Shown here one piece after another: positions 40,501 to 49,139 of a stretch of DNA of 64,000 nt (its first letter is position 1; every line of letters starts with the position of its first letter). The translations under genes and the position numbers were made by a program. Source of the stretch: an uncultured Clostridia bacterium (GTDB lineage: Bacteria; Bacillota; Clostridia; TANB77; CAG-508); NCBI GenBank assembly GCA_944392605.1, contig CALXXE010000002.1, positions 1 through 64,000 of the forward strand. Direction: 5' to 3'. The notes beneath the pieces were generated by a model. It had not been told where the DNA came from. It saw only the letters and a program-made list of their open reading frames with translations, and did no database searches.

Positions 40501-42162
40501 GTAGATGATACAACAAACCAAAAAGTTGTAAGTAATCAAGGAGAACAATTAACAAATATAGTAAGATATATGTGTGAAATAGCAGAGCAGAATAATATAA
40601 AAGAAGAAAATTTATGGCTTGATAACATTCCAGAAGATATATTTGTTAGTAATTTAAAGAGAAAATATCACATAAAAGAAAGAGAACCAGAAGAAATAAG
40701 TGCTATAATAGGAGAATACGATGATCCATTTAATCAAAAACAAGGTATTGTAAAACTTGATTTTATGAAAGATGGTAATACTATCATCTATGGAAATGCA
40801 GAAAGTGGAAAAGAAACATTGTTAAGTACAATGATATATGATTTAATAGCAACATATGATACAGATAAAGTAGAATTATATATCTTCGATTTTGGGACAG
40901 AGGCACTAAAAATATATAATGGAGCTCCACAAGTAGGAGATGTTGTACTTATAAATGATTCAGAGAAGATAGGTAGATTTTTTGATATGATTCAAGAAGA
41001 AATAAGAAGAAGAAGGGATATTTTATTAGATTATAATGGTGATTATGAATTATACCTTAAAAATGGTAAAAATCCATTACCAGCTATTATAATAGCTATA
41101 AATAACTATGAAGCTTTTGCTGAAGTATATGAAGATAAGTATGAAGATACATTATTAACATTGACTAGAGAGGCTACAAAATGTGGAATAATATTTGTTG
41201 TAACAGTTAGTTTGTTTAACAGCATGAGATATAGATTATCACAAAACTTTAAGAACAGAATAGCGTTACAATTAAACGCAGATAATGACTATTATAATAT
41301 ATTTGAAAAAGTTGGTAAAAAGAGACCTTCTAACATCTTTGGTAGAGGACTAGTTAGTATAGATGATGAAATTTACGAATGCCAAACAGCAAAGGTTTGT
41401 AAAGCAGATGAATATAATAGTTTTGTAAAAGAAAAGATAGAGGAGTTAAAGGCAAATATAAAAACAAAGGCAAAAGAGATTCCTGTCTTACCGGAAGTTG
41501 TAGGAATAAAAGACATAAATAAAAATATAAAAGATTTATCAAGTTTACCAGTTGGAATCTTTGATAGAAATTTAAAGGTTTGCACTTACAATTTTAAAAA
41601 AGATTTTATTAACATGGTAACAGCTAGAGATATAGAAATAGCAGCACAATTTGTATATAATATGATAGAAGAAATCAATTTAATAAAAAATGTGAAGGTA
41701 TCTATTTTTGATGCTGAGAGAGAAAATGAAAATGGAAAGGGTAATATTGTACAAGAATATTTAAATTTTATTCTTAGTGCTAGTACAGCGAGTGAAAACG
41801 AACAAATAATATGTGTTATTATAGGATTAGATAAGTTTTGTAATAAATTTGAATTAAGTAGTGATTTTTATGATTCTTTAAAAAGATTAGAGGAAAGAAA
41901 AAATAGTAATGTAATAATTGTTGATAATGTTACTAAGATAAAAAATCATGAATATGATGAATGGTTCAAAAATTATATTTCAAAAGACAATGCTATTTGG
42001 GTAGGAAATGGAATAAACAATCAATATTTAATAACAATTAACTCAGATAGGAGACAAGCCGTTAATAATTGTGGACCTAGTTATGGATATGTAATAAAGC
42101 AGGGAGAAGCATATATGGCTAAACTTCTAGGTATGAAAGATAGTGGTGATGATGATGAATAA
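37579..42162 (+). CDS. essC: EssC-type FtsK/SpoIIIE ATPase, motor of type VII secretion
   Basis: A 1527-aa membrane ATPase that selects and drives WXG100 and effector proteins. The N-terminal forkhead-associated region is at about 75-210 (YTNKMMANTQAQIFQYEG, then FGTFVNNK). Two membrane helices lie at about 270-330. The first ATPase domain has Walker A GSTGSGKSEF (about 724) and Walker B LLIICDEFAEL. A second, degenerate domain has GNAESGKETL (about 1070), and a third lacks a clear P-loop. It starts at GTG after GAGGTGG. Length and layout fit Firmicute EssC. An EsaB-like gene overlaps its end. Confidence 0.95.
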   Translation: MVVTLLGKNLMYKLSLPQVAVGNYWLSDREGEKGRKLINIQGIDGEWQIINSNVVEVMDFKIIDREKNNMRKNEKQIGESVVLEEYEMYGIRFRGTEELFILYCSPTYEDNLIHLDIRKKADIYIGKGVHNQIVYTNKMMANTQAQIFQYEGRWMIKNFDNQFGTFVNNKPVKKDTILSNGDVIFMMGLKIIIMGMSIFINNPQKKVTCSKEMFRLDNIKVNTIIDSEEPDEEMYSEDEYFSRAPRITNVIEHEKVKIDAPPHLQDDSEMPLILAMGSSLSMGIIMIVSIFNAINGQVNGTSSTTQMVTSLVVAVAMLISMVLFPVLTNKWSKRKKRKYEEKRQDRYKKYLNSKSDIINEIINKQKEILFENYPSPEECTQIILNKGARLWERKIDDYDFLTVRLGVGDVPVDIEIQYPEEQFTMEDDNLVEILNNIVNNSKILKSSPIVMSLAEKNISAIIAQGNEKVERFIKSLIIQLVAFHSYEDLKLVFLLKEDEEDNLEFVKMLPHVWDNSKQIRFFAYDYDEMNEISKYLEEVLQNRLQYENKDYKSFAPYYLIITNDYKKVENLKIITEILKTKVNVGFSILCITNDLLQLPNECKTFISIDKESKTGMIFENELSSTNQKQITFDTSVIFFFDKICQAVSNIPIKYTENGGNLLPNTYTFLEMYDVGRIEQLNILERWNRHDPTLSLKAPVGIEASGMPIVLDIHEKFHGPHGLIAGSTGSGKSEFIITYILSLAINYHPDDVNFILIDYKGGGLAGAFEKRNMKLPHLVGTITNIDTNGLKRSLVSIQSELRRRQVMFNEARDMTDEGTIDIYKYQRLYHQGIVKKPIPHLLIICDEFAELKQQQEDFMNELISVSRIGRSLGVHLILATQKPAGIVNDQIRSNSKFAVCLKVQDREDSVDVIKRPDAANLKKAGQFFLQVGNDEYFVLGQSAWSGAAYIPSDLTEKKIDKSIQFISNTGTVIKQVDDTTNQKVVSNQGEQLTNIVRYMCEIAEQNNIKEENLWLDNIPEDIFVSNLKRKYHIKEREPEEISAIIGEYDDPFNQKQGIVKLDFMKDGNTIIYGNAESGKETLLSTMIYDLIATYDTDKVELYIFDFGTEALKIYNGAPQVGDVVLINDSEKIGRFFDMIQEEIRRRRDILLDYNGDYELYLKNGKNPLPAIIIAINNYEAFAEVYEDKYEDTLLTLTREATKCGIIFVVTVSLFNSMRYRLSQNFKNRIALQLNADNDYYNIFEKVGKKRPSNIFGRGLVSIDDEIYECQTAKVCKADEYNSFVKEKIEELKANIKTKAKEIPVLPEVVGIKDINKNIKDLSSLPVGIFDRNLKVCTYNFKKDFINMVTARDIEIAAQFVYNMIEEINLIKNVKVSIFDAERENENGKGNIVQEYLNFILSASTASENEQIICVIIGLDKFCNKFELSSDFYDSLKRLEERKNSNVIIVDNVTKIKNHEYDEWFKNYISKDNAIWVGNGINNQYLITINSDRRQAVNNCGPSYGYVIKQGEAYMAKLLGMKDSGDDDE

Positions 42163-42406
42163 AGTTTTAGTGAAATTATATGTTCCAATTTTGGAAATGC
42201 AATTCGATGTTTGGCTTCCAATAAGTAGAAATGTATCAAAAGTAATCATATTATTAGTAAAAGCTATTAATGAATTTAGTGGAGGAATTTATAATCCGAA
42301 ATCTATGCCAACATTGTATGATAAGAGTACAGCAAAAGCTTATAATATAAATTCTAGTGTAAAAGATAATAATATAAAAAATGGTACAGAAATAGTTTTA
42401 ATTTAA
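42155..42406 (+). CDS. EsaB/YukD ubiquitin-like type VII protein
   Basis: An 83-aa protein starting at ATG 42155 (MNKVLVKLYVP), overlapping the essC end. It shows a ubiquitin-like pattern of alternating strands, with FDVWLPISRNVSKVIILLVKAINEF and ending NIKNGTEIVLI, as in YukD/EsaB regulators or components of the secretion machine. Assignment rests on size, pattern and context. Confidence 0.8.
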   Translation: MNKVLVKLYVPILEMQFDVWLPISRNVSKVIILLVKAINEFSGGIYNPKSMPTLYDKSTAKAYNINSSVKDNNIKNGTEIVLI

Positions 42407-42427
42407 TAAATAAAAGGAGGATTTTAT

Positions 42428-42883
42428 ATGCCAAACTATAATAGTGAAGAACTGCAGGCAGAAAGAAATAAAGCAAGAATAAATGCAAGTATAAGATCAA
42501 CTACTTTAGAAATTAATAATATAAAGGCACAAATATCTGAAGAAGAAAAAATAATAAGACAGTATACTAATTTAATTGATAGACTAATAAACATAAAAGA
42601 TTATGTTTCTAGAGGAGAAAAAGACTTGAAAACAGGAACAGAAGAGTTTAAATACGGATATAAGTCAGCTTATAGTGTAAATATAACAGGAATTTTAGAA
42701 GCATCATCAGTGCAAGCAAATGAATGTGATAATAGTTTATCATCTTGTTTAGATGAAGCAAATAGAAAATTAAAAGAACATCAAAAAAATCTTGAAACAT
42801 TAAATAATAGTTTAAATGCGAAAAAATCAGAATTACAATCACTTAATACACAATTATATGCATTAAATAGTACAAGATATTAA
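42428..42883 (+). CDS. coiled-coil type VII partner protein, copy 1
   Basis: A 151-aa all-helical protein, with SIRSTTLEINNIKAQISEEEK at the start, a central KDLKTGTEEFKYGYKSAYSVN, and an end reading LQSLNTQLYALNSTRY. It is paralogous to the protein at 43924 (ending LQSQLYALNHGAY). Each copy directly precedes a putative L,D-transpeptidase gene, so they are likely dedicated targeting partners. AAAGGAGGATTTTAT precedes the ATG. It resembles DUF5082-type proteins. Confidence 0.7.
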   Translation: MPNYNSEELQAERNKARINASIRSTTLEINNIKAQISEEEKIIRQYTNLIDRLINIKDYVSRGEKDLKTGTEEFKYGYKSAYSVNITGILEASSVQANECDNSLSSCLDEANRKLKEHQKNLETLNNSLNAKKSELQSLNTQLYALNSTRY

Positions 42884-42909
42884 GAATAAAATTTAGAGTT
42901 GGTGAAAAA

Positions 42910-43797
42910 ATGGAAGTAGATATAGAAAAATTGATAACAAGTATAGCAACTATAAAAAATTCGCGAGTGAAATTTAATTATGCTTATGGTTATATTAATA
43001 GTATTCAGATTCCAGATGATTATCCTGGTGAATATAAAACTAAAATTAACAATGTAAAAGATTATCTAGATGAAATTATCGAAAATTTAAAAAAATCAGG
43101 AGAAAGTATTCGAGAATTAATTGAAAAAGTTGAAATGGCTGATGAAAATTCATTAGAGCTTATAGAATCACTATTTAAAAGTATACTTTTTAATAATAAT
43201 ATGATAAATTTGATAAATGATAAAAAAAGTCAAGTAAAATTTTATGAATCTGGTACAGGAAGACAATTAATAAAGGCTGAAAGAATAGATGGGAAAGATG
43301 TATTTATTAATATTGAGACAGGAGAAATTTATGCAGGATTAGGAGCAGGTGGGACGAATTGGTCTAGTGATGAGAAATATTTAGAAGAAATGAGACAAAA
43401 AGCAAGAGAAACAGGAAGTAGTACGGGTTGGTTTTGTACAGTTGATAGAGATAATTTTAAAACAACAGTACTTGTGAATCTTGACGGAGACTGGAGAGTA
43501 GCAAAAACATATGACTGTGGAACAGGAAGAAAGGGTATTGAAGGAATACCAGAATCGCATACTTTTACAGGAACATTTAAAGTAGATCATAAATCTGCTC
43601 ATGATGGACCAGATGATTGGTGGACTTGTTTTATACCATATTATAAACCAGATGGAACAGATTTTGGACAAGGATTTCATGAAGGATATACAGGGATTCC
43701 TAGTTTTCAATCTTATGGATGTACTAGATTATCTACAGAAAATGCTAAATGGATATATGACAATGTACCAATAGAAACAACAGTAGTAGTTTTTTAA
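42910..43797 (+). CDS. type VII effector with L,D-transpeptidase-like (YkuD) domain, copy 1
   Basis: A 295-aa protein. The first about 100 residues are a helical targeting domain (IQIPDDYPGEYKTKINNVKDYL). After a linker come QVKFYESGTGRQLIKAERIDG and a catalytic domain with TGWFCTVDRDNFKTTVL, CGTGRKGIEGIPESHTFTG, and the active-site pair FHEGYTG (His near 256) and SYGCTRLS (Cys near 271). This is the YkuD arrangement of His and Cys. L,D-transpeptidases cross-link or edit peptidoglycan. There is no signal peptide, so export is probably through EssC. A copy with a longer linker lies at 44.4 kb. Confidence 0.75.
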   Translation: MEVDIEKLITSIATIKNSRVKFNYAYGYINSIQIPDDYPGEYKTKINNVKDYLDEIIENLKKSGESIRELIEKVEMADENSLELIESLFKSILFNNNMINLINDKKSQVKFYESGTGRQLIKAERIDGKDVFINIETGEIYAGLGAGGTNWSSDEKYLEEMRQKARETGSSTGWFCTVDRDNFKTTVLVNLDGDWRVAKTYDCGTGRKGIEGIPESHTFTGTFKVDHKSAHDGPDDWWTCFIPYYKPDGTDFGQGFHEGYTGIPSFQSYGCTRLSTENAKWIYDNVPIETTVVVF

Positions 43798-43923
43798 AAG
43801 AGTTTACAATTTTTGAATTTTAGAAAATAAACGAATTGTAAATTTAATAATATAAAAAAGTTACTAATTTAATAATATCTTATTATAAATTATTAAAATT
43901 TTAAAATATAGGAGGTAAGTGGT

Positions 43924-44373
43924 TTGGAAAATAATACACAAGCAAGGATAGCGGCAGAAAGGTCAAGATTAAATTCGGCTATAGCAACAGCTTCGACTAA
44001 TGTAAGGAATATTCAAAGCAAACTTGATGAACAAATTGAAATAATAAAAAAGTATTCTAATATGATAGAAAAAATGAGTGGGGCTAAAGGACCAATAGAT
44101 GATAGTGCCAAATATTTGAGTAATGCAAAAGATGATTATAATGAAGGATATGAATCTCAATATAATACAGAACAAAAACAAAGATTATTAGAAGTAGGCG
44201 GAAGTATGAATAGTTATTCAAGCTTTTTACAAGGCTGTATAGATGCAGCTAATGAAAAACTTCAAGAACATCAAAGATTAGCAAGAGGATATGAAAGTGA
44301 TTTAACAACAGCAAAAAACAATTTATCTAATTTACAATCACAACTATATGCTTTAAATCATGGAGCATATTAA
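43924..44373 (+). CDS. coiled-coil type VII partner protein, copy 2
   Basis: A 149-aa paralogue of the protein at 42428, with the same helical layout and C-terminal LYALN signature. The start is TTG after GGAGGTAAGTGG. It lies 33 bases before the second L,D-transpeptidase-like gene. A 126-base AT-rich gap separates it from the first pair, so the pair was duplicated as a unit. Confidence 0.7.
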   Translation: MENNTQARIAAERSRLNSAIATASTNVRNIQSKLDEQIEIIKKYSNMIEKMSGAKGPIDDSAKYLSNAKDDYNEGYESQYNTEQKQRLLEVGGSMNSYSSFLQGCIDAANEKLQEHQRLARGYESDLTTAKNNLSNLQSQLYALNHGAY

Positions 44374-44405
44374 GTAATAAAAAATGTATTAAAGAAGGTG
44401 AAATA

Positions 44406-45506
44406 ATGAAAATAAACATAGGAAAACTGCAAGACTGTATAGGAAATATTGATAATGCCAAAAAAGGAATACAAGAGGCTATTGATAGTTTGTCAAGAAT
44501 AGAAATACCAAGCGATTATCCAGGGGTTAATAAGTTTAATTTAACAACAATAATAGATAATCTTCCAGATAAGAAGAGGGATATTGAGGGAGTTAAAGAA
44601 TCAATTCAAGAAACTATAGATAAGAGTGAAGATGCAGAAAATAAATCAGAAGATTTAGTAAATACTCTATTTGGAACTATGATTGCTAGTATAAATAGCC
44701 TTGCTAAAGAAACTTCCAAAACGGCAAAAGAGACAATTAGTAAACTAAGAGGTAATGCAGAGAGTATAGGGATTTCAGGACAAACAGAAAGTACAAGTTC
44801 GTCTACTTATATTAATAATTATTCAAGTTCAAATAATTTAGGTGGTGGAATAAGTTCAGGAGGAAGTAATAATACAAATATTAATAATTCAGGAAATGTG
44901 CATTATAGTACACCTGATTCGCCAGATGATAATGCAAGTCAAGTTAAATTTTTTGATTCTACAACAGGAGAACAATTAATAAAATCCGAAAGAGTAAATG
45001 GAAAAGATGTGTTTATTGATACAAAAACAGGAGAGGTTATTACAGATCTTGGTGCCGGAGGACCTGAGTGGTCTAATGATGTTGCATATTTGGAAGAAAT
45101 GAGACAAAAGGCAAGAGATACAGGAAGTGAGACAGGTTGGCTATGTATTGTAGATAGAGATAATTTTAAGACAACAGTTCTTATTTTCCTTGATGGAGAT
45201 TGGAGAGTAGTAAAAACATATGACTGCGGAACCGGACGTAAAGGTATCGAGGGAATCGCAGAATCACATACATTTACTGGAGTATGGAAGGTAGATCATA
45301 AAACACAACATGGTGGACCAGATGATTGGTGGACATGTTTTATACCTTATTACAAACCAGATGGAACAGATTTTGGACAAGGGTTTCACGAAGGATATAC
45401 AGGAGTTCCTAGTTATCAATCTTATGGATGTACAAGATTAACAACAGAAAATGCTCAATGGATATACTATAATGTGCCAATAAATTCAACTGTAATAGTA
45501 TTTTAG
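44406..45506 (+). CDS. type VII effector with L,D-transpeptidase-like (YkuD) domain, copy 2
   Basis: A 366-aa paralogue of the 42910 product. The targeting domain (about 1-120, IEIPSDYPGVNKFNLTTII) and catalytic domain are alike, but the linker is longer and rich in Ser, Asn and Gly (about 125-175). Catalytic His is in FHEGYTG (near 328) and Cys in SYGCTRLT (near 341). The two catalytic domains are nearly identical, while the N-termini have diverged, suggesting different partners or gene conversion. AGAAGGTGAAATA precedes the ATG. It is the last gene of the type VII locus. Confidence 0.75.
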   Translation: MKINIGKLQDCIGNIDNAKKGIQEAIDSLSRIEIPSDYPGVNKFNLTTIIDNLPDKKRDIEGVKESIQETIDKSEDAENKSEDLVNTLFGTMIASINSLAKETSKTAKETISKLRGNAESIGISGQTESTSSSTYINNYSSSNNLGGGISSGGSNNTNINNSGNVHYSTPDSPDDNASQVKFFDSTTGEQLIKSERVNGKDVFIDTKTGEVITDLGAGGPEWSNDVAYLEEMRQKARDTGSETGWLCIVDRDNFKTTVLIFLDGDWRVVKTYDCGTGRKGIEGIAESHTFTGVWKVDHKTQHGGPDDWWTCFIPYYKPDGTDFGQGFHEGYTGVPSYQSYGCTRLTTENAQWIYYNVPINSTVIVF

Positions 45507-45512
45507 TGATAT

Positions 45513-45547
45513 AAAAAAGCATCGTTTTTCATAAAATGGTGCTTTTC
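45513..45547 (+). terminator. terminator of the type VII locus
   Basis: AAAAGCATC pairs with GGTGCTTTT across a 14-base loop, with a T run on the + side. Confidence 0.7.
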
Positions 45548-45648
45548 TATGAAAAAATATGATAATTTTAATAATTATAAGTATAATATAAAATATAGAA
45601 TAAATATTTTGATGAGAGTTTGGTTTAAAAGAAAAATGAAAAATTTAC

Positions 45649-45678
45649 TTGACAACTAATATATAAATATGTTAATAT
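45649..45678 (+). promoter_or_regulatory. promoter of the tRNA-Ser pair
   Basis: TTGACA at 45649-45654 and TAATAT at 45673-45678 with an 18-base spacer, 22 bases before the first tRNA. Confidence 0.7.
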
Positions 45679-45700
45679 ATTAATTGTCCGCAAGACACAT

Positions 45701-45792
<92 letters not shown>

Positions 45793-45800
45793 AATAATTT

Positions 45801-45832
45801 AAAAGTTAGATATAAAAAAGTATCTAACTTTT
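45801..45832. terminator. hairpin between the two tRNA genes
   Basis: AAAAGTTAGATA pairs perfectly with TATCTAACTTTT around eight bases. It may be a terminator or processing signal. Confidence 0.6.
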
Positions 45833-45852
45833 ATTAAAATAAATTAGTAAAT

Positions 45853-45942
45853 GTAGGTGTACCCAAGTGGTGAAGGGGGCAGTTTGCTAAACTGCTAGGT
45901 CGAGCAATCGGCGCGGAGGTTCGAACCCTCTCACCTACGCCA
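45853..45942 (+). tRNA. tRNA-Ser (anticodon GCU), integration site of the adjacent element
   Basis: The acceptor GTAGGTG pairs with CACCTAC. The anticodon stem GCAGT/ACTGC with loop TTGCTAA gives GCU, reading AGC/AGU. A long variable arm (TCGAGCAATCGGCG) is present, and CCA is encoded. Its 3-prime 59 bases are repeated exactly at 53048-53106. Confidence 0.93.
45884..45942 (+). repeat. attachment-site direct repeat, left copy
   Basis: A 59-bp sequence from TTGCTAAACTGC to CTACGCCA, inside tRNA-Ser(GCU). It is identical to 53048-53106. Weaker likeness continues downstream in AGTAATATAAGG and TTTATATTATTTTTTT. Confidence 0.85.
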
Positions 45943-46223
45943 TAAAAACCAAGTAATATAAGGCTTTTAGAGTTTTATATTATTTTTTTTTGCGCTTTTT
46001 TAAGTAAGCAATAAAAATATTAAAAAATACAATTAAATACATTAAAATACAATAAAAGTGATTTAAGAAGCGGATAAATTGTGGATGGAATTAAAAATAC
46101 TATAACTTAAATATAATATGAATAACAAAAGAGAAATTTATTAAAAAAGAAGGACAACAAAAAAATAGTATAGAGTGAATAGTAAAATATTATTGTAAAA
46201 ATAAAATAGAGAGGGAATAAGAT

Positions 46224-46433
46224 TTGATAAAAGTTTATGAAGTAAAAGAAACAATACAAGGTAGTGATATTATAGGGTTAATGTATAGCATACAAATATT
46301 AATACAAGATATAATACGTTTAACAGAAAATAAAGAAGTAGTTAATTATGAAGATTATGCTTTTATAAATACAGTATTAATAAAAGTTGAAAGAGCATTA
46401 AGGAAGATACATAGTATAATAAAATTAAATTAG
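46224..46433 (+). CDS. small hypothetical protein of the element
   Basis: A 69-aa helical protein (YEVKETIQGSDIIGLMYSIQ) with a basic C-terminus. AGAGAGGGAATAAGAT precedes a TTG at 46224. No recognised family. First of three small genes read in the same direction, probably early element genes. Confidence 0.5.
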   Translation: MIKVYEVKETIQGSDIIGLMYSIQILIQDIIRLTENKEVVNYEDYAFINTVLIKVERALRKIHSIIKLN

Positions 46434-46451
46434 AACAAGGGGGAATAAATA

Positions 46452-46706
46452 ATGACATATTTTGAAGAACAACTTTTAAAATTAACAGAAGAAGAAGAAA
46501 TGACAAAAGATGAGATAGTAAATATAAATAACTGTGAAGTTTTAAAAAGTAGTTTTAATGAATTATATTTTGTTTATAAAAAGGTATATAAAGAAATGCA
46601 TAATACAAAACAAGTAACAAATGCAGTAGCAAATGAGATTGCAACAAGGCAAATGAAATGTACAAGTATTTTAAGAGAAATATTAGAAATTTTGCAAGAA
46701 GTTTAA
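46452..46706 (+). CDS. small hypothetical helical protein of the element
   Basis: An 84-aa mostly helical protein (LLKLTEEEEMTKDEIVNINN, then KQVTNAVANEIATRQMKCTSILREI). AAGGGGGAATAAATA precedes the ATG, and 18 bases separate it from the previous gene. No recognised family. Confidence 0.55.
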   Translation: MTYFEEQLLKLTEEEEMTKDEIVNINNCEVLKSSFNELYFVYKKVYKEMHNTKQVTNAVANEIATRQMKCTSILREILEILQEV

Positions 46707-46781
46707 AAAATGCTAAAATTGGCTCGTATTTTATTTTAAAAGGTCATATAATGTAAAAAAACAAGATAGGAGAGGTAGAAT

Positions 46782-47066
46782 ATGGAGTTAAAAAATTTAG
46801 AAAATAAGCAAGAAATAGTAAAATTATTTTATTTATATGGCGAGGACTTATATGAGAATACAGAAAAGAACGATAAACTTTTACAAAAAATATTAAAAAA
46901 AGAAGAAAGACTATTTGATAGTTTAACAGAAGAACAGAAAGAACAATTTAATGAAATAAATGATTTAAGGGCGAAAGACTTTGAGGAATCAGATAAAAAT
47001 ATATTTGTATTTGCATTTACATTAGCAGTTAGATTAATAATGGAATGCTTAAATAAAGAGAACTAA
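46782..47066 (+). CDS. small hypothetical acidic protein of the element
   Basis: A 94-aa helical, Glu/Lys-rich protein ending FAFTLAVRLIMECLNKEN. AGGAGAGGTAGAAT precedes the ATG. The upstream gap (46707-46781) contains TTGGCTCGTATTTTATTTTA, loosely like the 27-bp repeat at 18583. Family unknown. Confidence 0.55.
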   Translation: MELKNLENKQEIVKLFYLYGEDLYENTEKNDKLLQKILKKEERLFDSLTEEQKEQFNEINDLRAKDFEESDKNIFVFAFTLAVRLIMECLNKEN

Positions 47067-47108
47067 ATTACATATTATAAGATATAACAACACAAAAAAG
47101 TATAAGAA

Positions 47109-47330
47109 CTATTTTGTGTTGTTATTTGTTGTAAATAAGTCATTTGGTGTGCAGTTTAAAATATTGCATAAATTTGTTAGTGTACTATATTTAATTGATT
47201 TAGTTTTATTTGTAACGATGTTATTGAAATTAGTATAACTTATGGGCTTGATAGTATTAAGTTGATTAAAAAGCCAATATTTAGATTTATTTTGTTGTTT
47301 TAAAATTGATAATACATTTAATTGTAACAT
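47109..47330 (-). CDS. HTH (Cro/CI-type) regulator of the element
   Basis: A 73-aa helix-turn-helix protein starting at ATG 47330 (MLQLNVLSILKQQN) after AGGGGGC. The HTH is SKYWLFNQLNTIKPISYTNF and NNIVTNKTKSIKYSTLTNLCN, and it ends NCTPNDLF, as in small Cro/YozG-like regulators. It is the only leftward gene of the element and lies between its early and later genes, the usual place for a control switch. Confidence 0.75.
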   Translation of the reverse strand: MLQLNVLSILKQQNKSKYWLFNQLNTIKPISYTNFNNIVTNKTKSIKYSTLTNLCNILNCTPNDLFTTNNNTK

Positions 47331-47494
47331 AATATAGCCCCCTGTATAAATAATTACTAATATTTTATACAAAACTGATTTAAATATTAACTTATTAAAA
47401 TATAACTGACAAAAACAGTAGACAAAAATAAAAAATAGTGTTATTATGAAAATAGATAGTTTTATATTATTTTGTAGAATAGGGGGTGTTTATA

Positions 47495-47857
47495 TTGGGA
47501 GTAATAGAAGATTTAGAGAAAATAAAGCAATTAAAAGATACAGGAGCAATAACGGAAACAGAGTTTGAAATAGAAAAACAAAAAATACTTAACAACAATG
47601 TAAATAACGAAACAGCAACAGACAAAAAAGCAACGAAAGCAATGGTAGGTTTTATATTAGGATTGGTAGGTATTATTGCTTGGTTTTTGCCGATAATAGG
47701 TGTGCCAGTAACAATACTTGGTATTATATTTAGTGCATTAGGTATAAATTCGCAAAACAGAAATAAAGCAATAGCAGGACTAATATTGTCAATAGTATTT
47801 TTAGTTGTAACATTAATTAACAGTTTTTTAGGTTATTTAATGACAAGCACGTTATAG
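47495..47857 (+). CDS. SHOCT-domain membrane protein
   Basis: A 120-aa protein starting at TTG 47495 after AGGGGGTG. The N-terminal SHOCT-like helix pair is LEKIKQLKDTGAITETEFEIEKQKIL. Two or three membrane helices follow in a DUF4190-like pattern (GFILGLVGIIAWFLPIIGVP, then IAGLILSIVFLVVTLI). The role is unknown. The next gene has the same SHOCT start. Confidence 0.65.
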   Translation: MGVIEDLEKIKQLKDTGAITETEFEIEKQKILNNNVNNETATDKKATKAMVGFILGLVGIIAWFLPIIGVPVTILGIIFSALGINSQNRNKAIAGLILSIVFLVVTLINSFLGYLMTSTL

Positions 47858-47880
47858 TATTATTAAAGGAGTAAAAAGTT

Positions 47881-48276
47881 ATGGAAAAGTACGAAAACTT
47901 GGTGCGATTACAAAAACTAAAAGAAAATGGAACATTAAGCAATGCGGAATTTGAAGCAGAAAAACAAAAAATTTTGGATAATAGTAAAGTGGTAAAAACA
48001 AAAAATGGAACAGCAAAGATACTATTTATACTTTTTGGCGTTTGTACAATTTTAGAAATTATTAGTTGGATAATGTATGGTGTAGGTTTAGCAAATGACA
48101 ATGGAAGTATTTATTATTTTACAAAGGAAGAAGCAGTTGAAAACTATTTTTATAAACTAATTACAGATATAGGAATGTATGGAATAATTATTTTTGCAAT
48201 ATTGTTAGTGCTATTTTTAATAATAGGAATAGTATTAAAAATAAAAGAAAAAGGGGGGATAAAAATTGTCAATTAA
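47881..48276 (+). CDS. second SHOCT-domain membrane protein
   Basis: A 131-aa protein. The SHOCT-like start LVRLQKLKENGTLSNAEFEA is followed by membrane helices at about 40-65 and 95-125 (IGMYGIIIFAILLVLFLIIGIVL). AAAGGAGTAAAAAGTT precedes the ATG. It overlaps the next gene by eleven bases, so the two are coupled. Confidence 0.65.
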   Translation: MEKYENLVRLQKLKENGTLSNAEFEAEKQKILDNSKVVKTKNGTAKILFILFGVCTILEIISWIMYGVGLANDNGSIYYFTKEEAVENYFYKLITDIGMYGIIIFAILLVLFLIIGIVLKIKEKGGIKIVN

Positions 48277-48949
48277 TATAAAAAGAAAAACTGTAAATAT
48301 AATAATAGCAGTAGTAATAATAGCAGTGGTAATAGCAGTAGGAATATTTGTAACAAATACTGTAATAACTAATATGAAAATAAATGATATAGAACAAAAA
48401 TTAAGTGCAATAAATAGTGAGGAATTACAAAACAAAATAGAAGAAGAACTACAAAATACAGAACTTTATATGGAAATGAATATTAGTAGTAATAATATGT
48501 ATGTAGGAAGTATGATAAATGAAGGTGTTGAATTTGAGGGGTATATTTGTTTGAGTATTTTAGGTTTTAGAGGTAATGCAAATAATTTACTTGGAGCAGT
48601 TGAAGTGCCATGCTTTAAAATAACAAGTGATAGCAATGGAAAATTTAAAAATATAGAATATACAGATTTTTTGTTTAATGAAACACAAGTTATTAAAGAA
48701 GTAGTAGAGAAAGTATTTGAAAATGATTATGGAATAGATTTGGAAGAAATAAATAAAAATACAAATATTAGAGAAAAATTTTATAAAGAAAAGTCATATG
48801 AATATACTAATAAAGGTAATGTATATGTTGATGGAGATAATTTTTTTATAGCAGTATTAAACAAAGTAGCTAATATGAATATAGAATATGGAGAGAATAT
48901 AGAACAATTTAAGGAATATAAAACAAAAACATTTGGTTTAGAATTTTAA
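48266..48949 (+). CDS. single-pass membrane protein of the element
   Basis: A 227-aa protein starting at TTG 48266 after AGGGGGG. A membrane helix at about 9-30 (VNIIIAVVIIAVVIAVGIFV) is followed by an extracytoplasmic domain of about 190 residues, ending FKEYKTKTFGLEF. No recognised family. With the two SHOCT proteins it may form a membrane module of the element. Confidence 0.6.
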   Translation: MSINIKRKTVNIIIAVVIIAVVIAVGIFVTNTVITNMKINDIEQKLSAINSEELQNKIEEELQNTELYMEMNISSNNMYVGSMINEGVEFEGYICLSILGFRGNANNLLGAVEVPCFKITSDSNGKFKNIEYTDFLFNETQVIKEVVEKVFENDYGIDLEEINKNTNIREKFYKEKSYEYTNKGNVYVDGDNFFIAVLNKVANMNIEYGENIEQFKEYKTKTFGLEF

Positions 48950-49104
48950 AAGGTGCATATTTAAGCAGACAACGGTTTTTATATTTTAGTAGAGTTTTTA
49001 TTGGACTGGATACAAAAAACAGTTTAAAATACAAGGTAGTGGCAAATAAATACGAAACAACATATTTAGAACAAATAAAAAATAATTAAATATAAAATTG
49101 ATAG

Positions 49105-49139
49105 CAACAAAACTTAAAAAATAGGTTTTGTTGTTTTTT
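49105..49139 (+). terminator. terminator of the SHOCT operon
   Basis: CAACAAAAC pairs with GTTTTGTTG around eleven bases, followed by TTTTTT. Confidence 0.75.
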
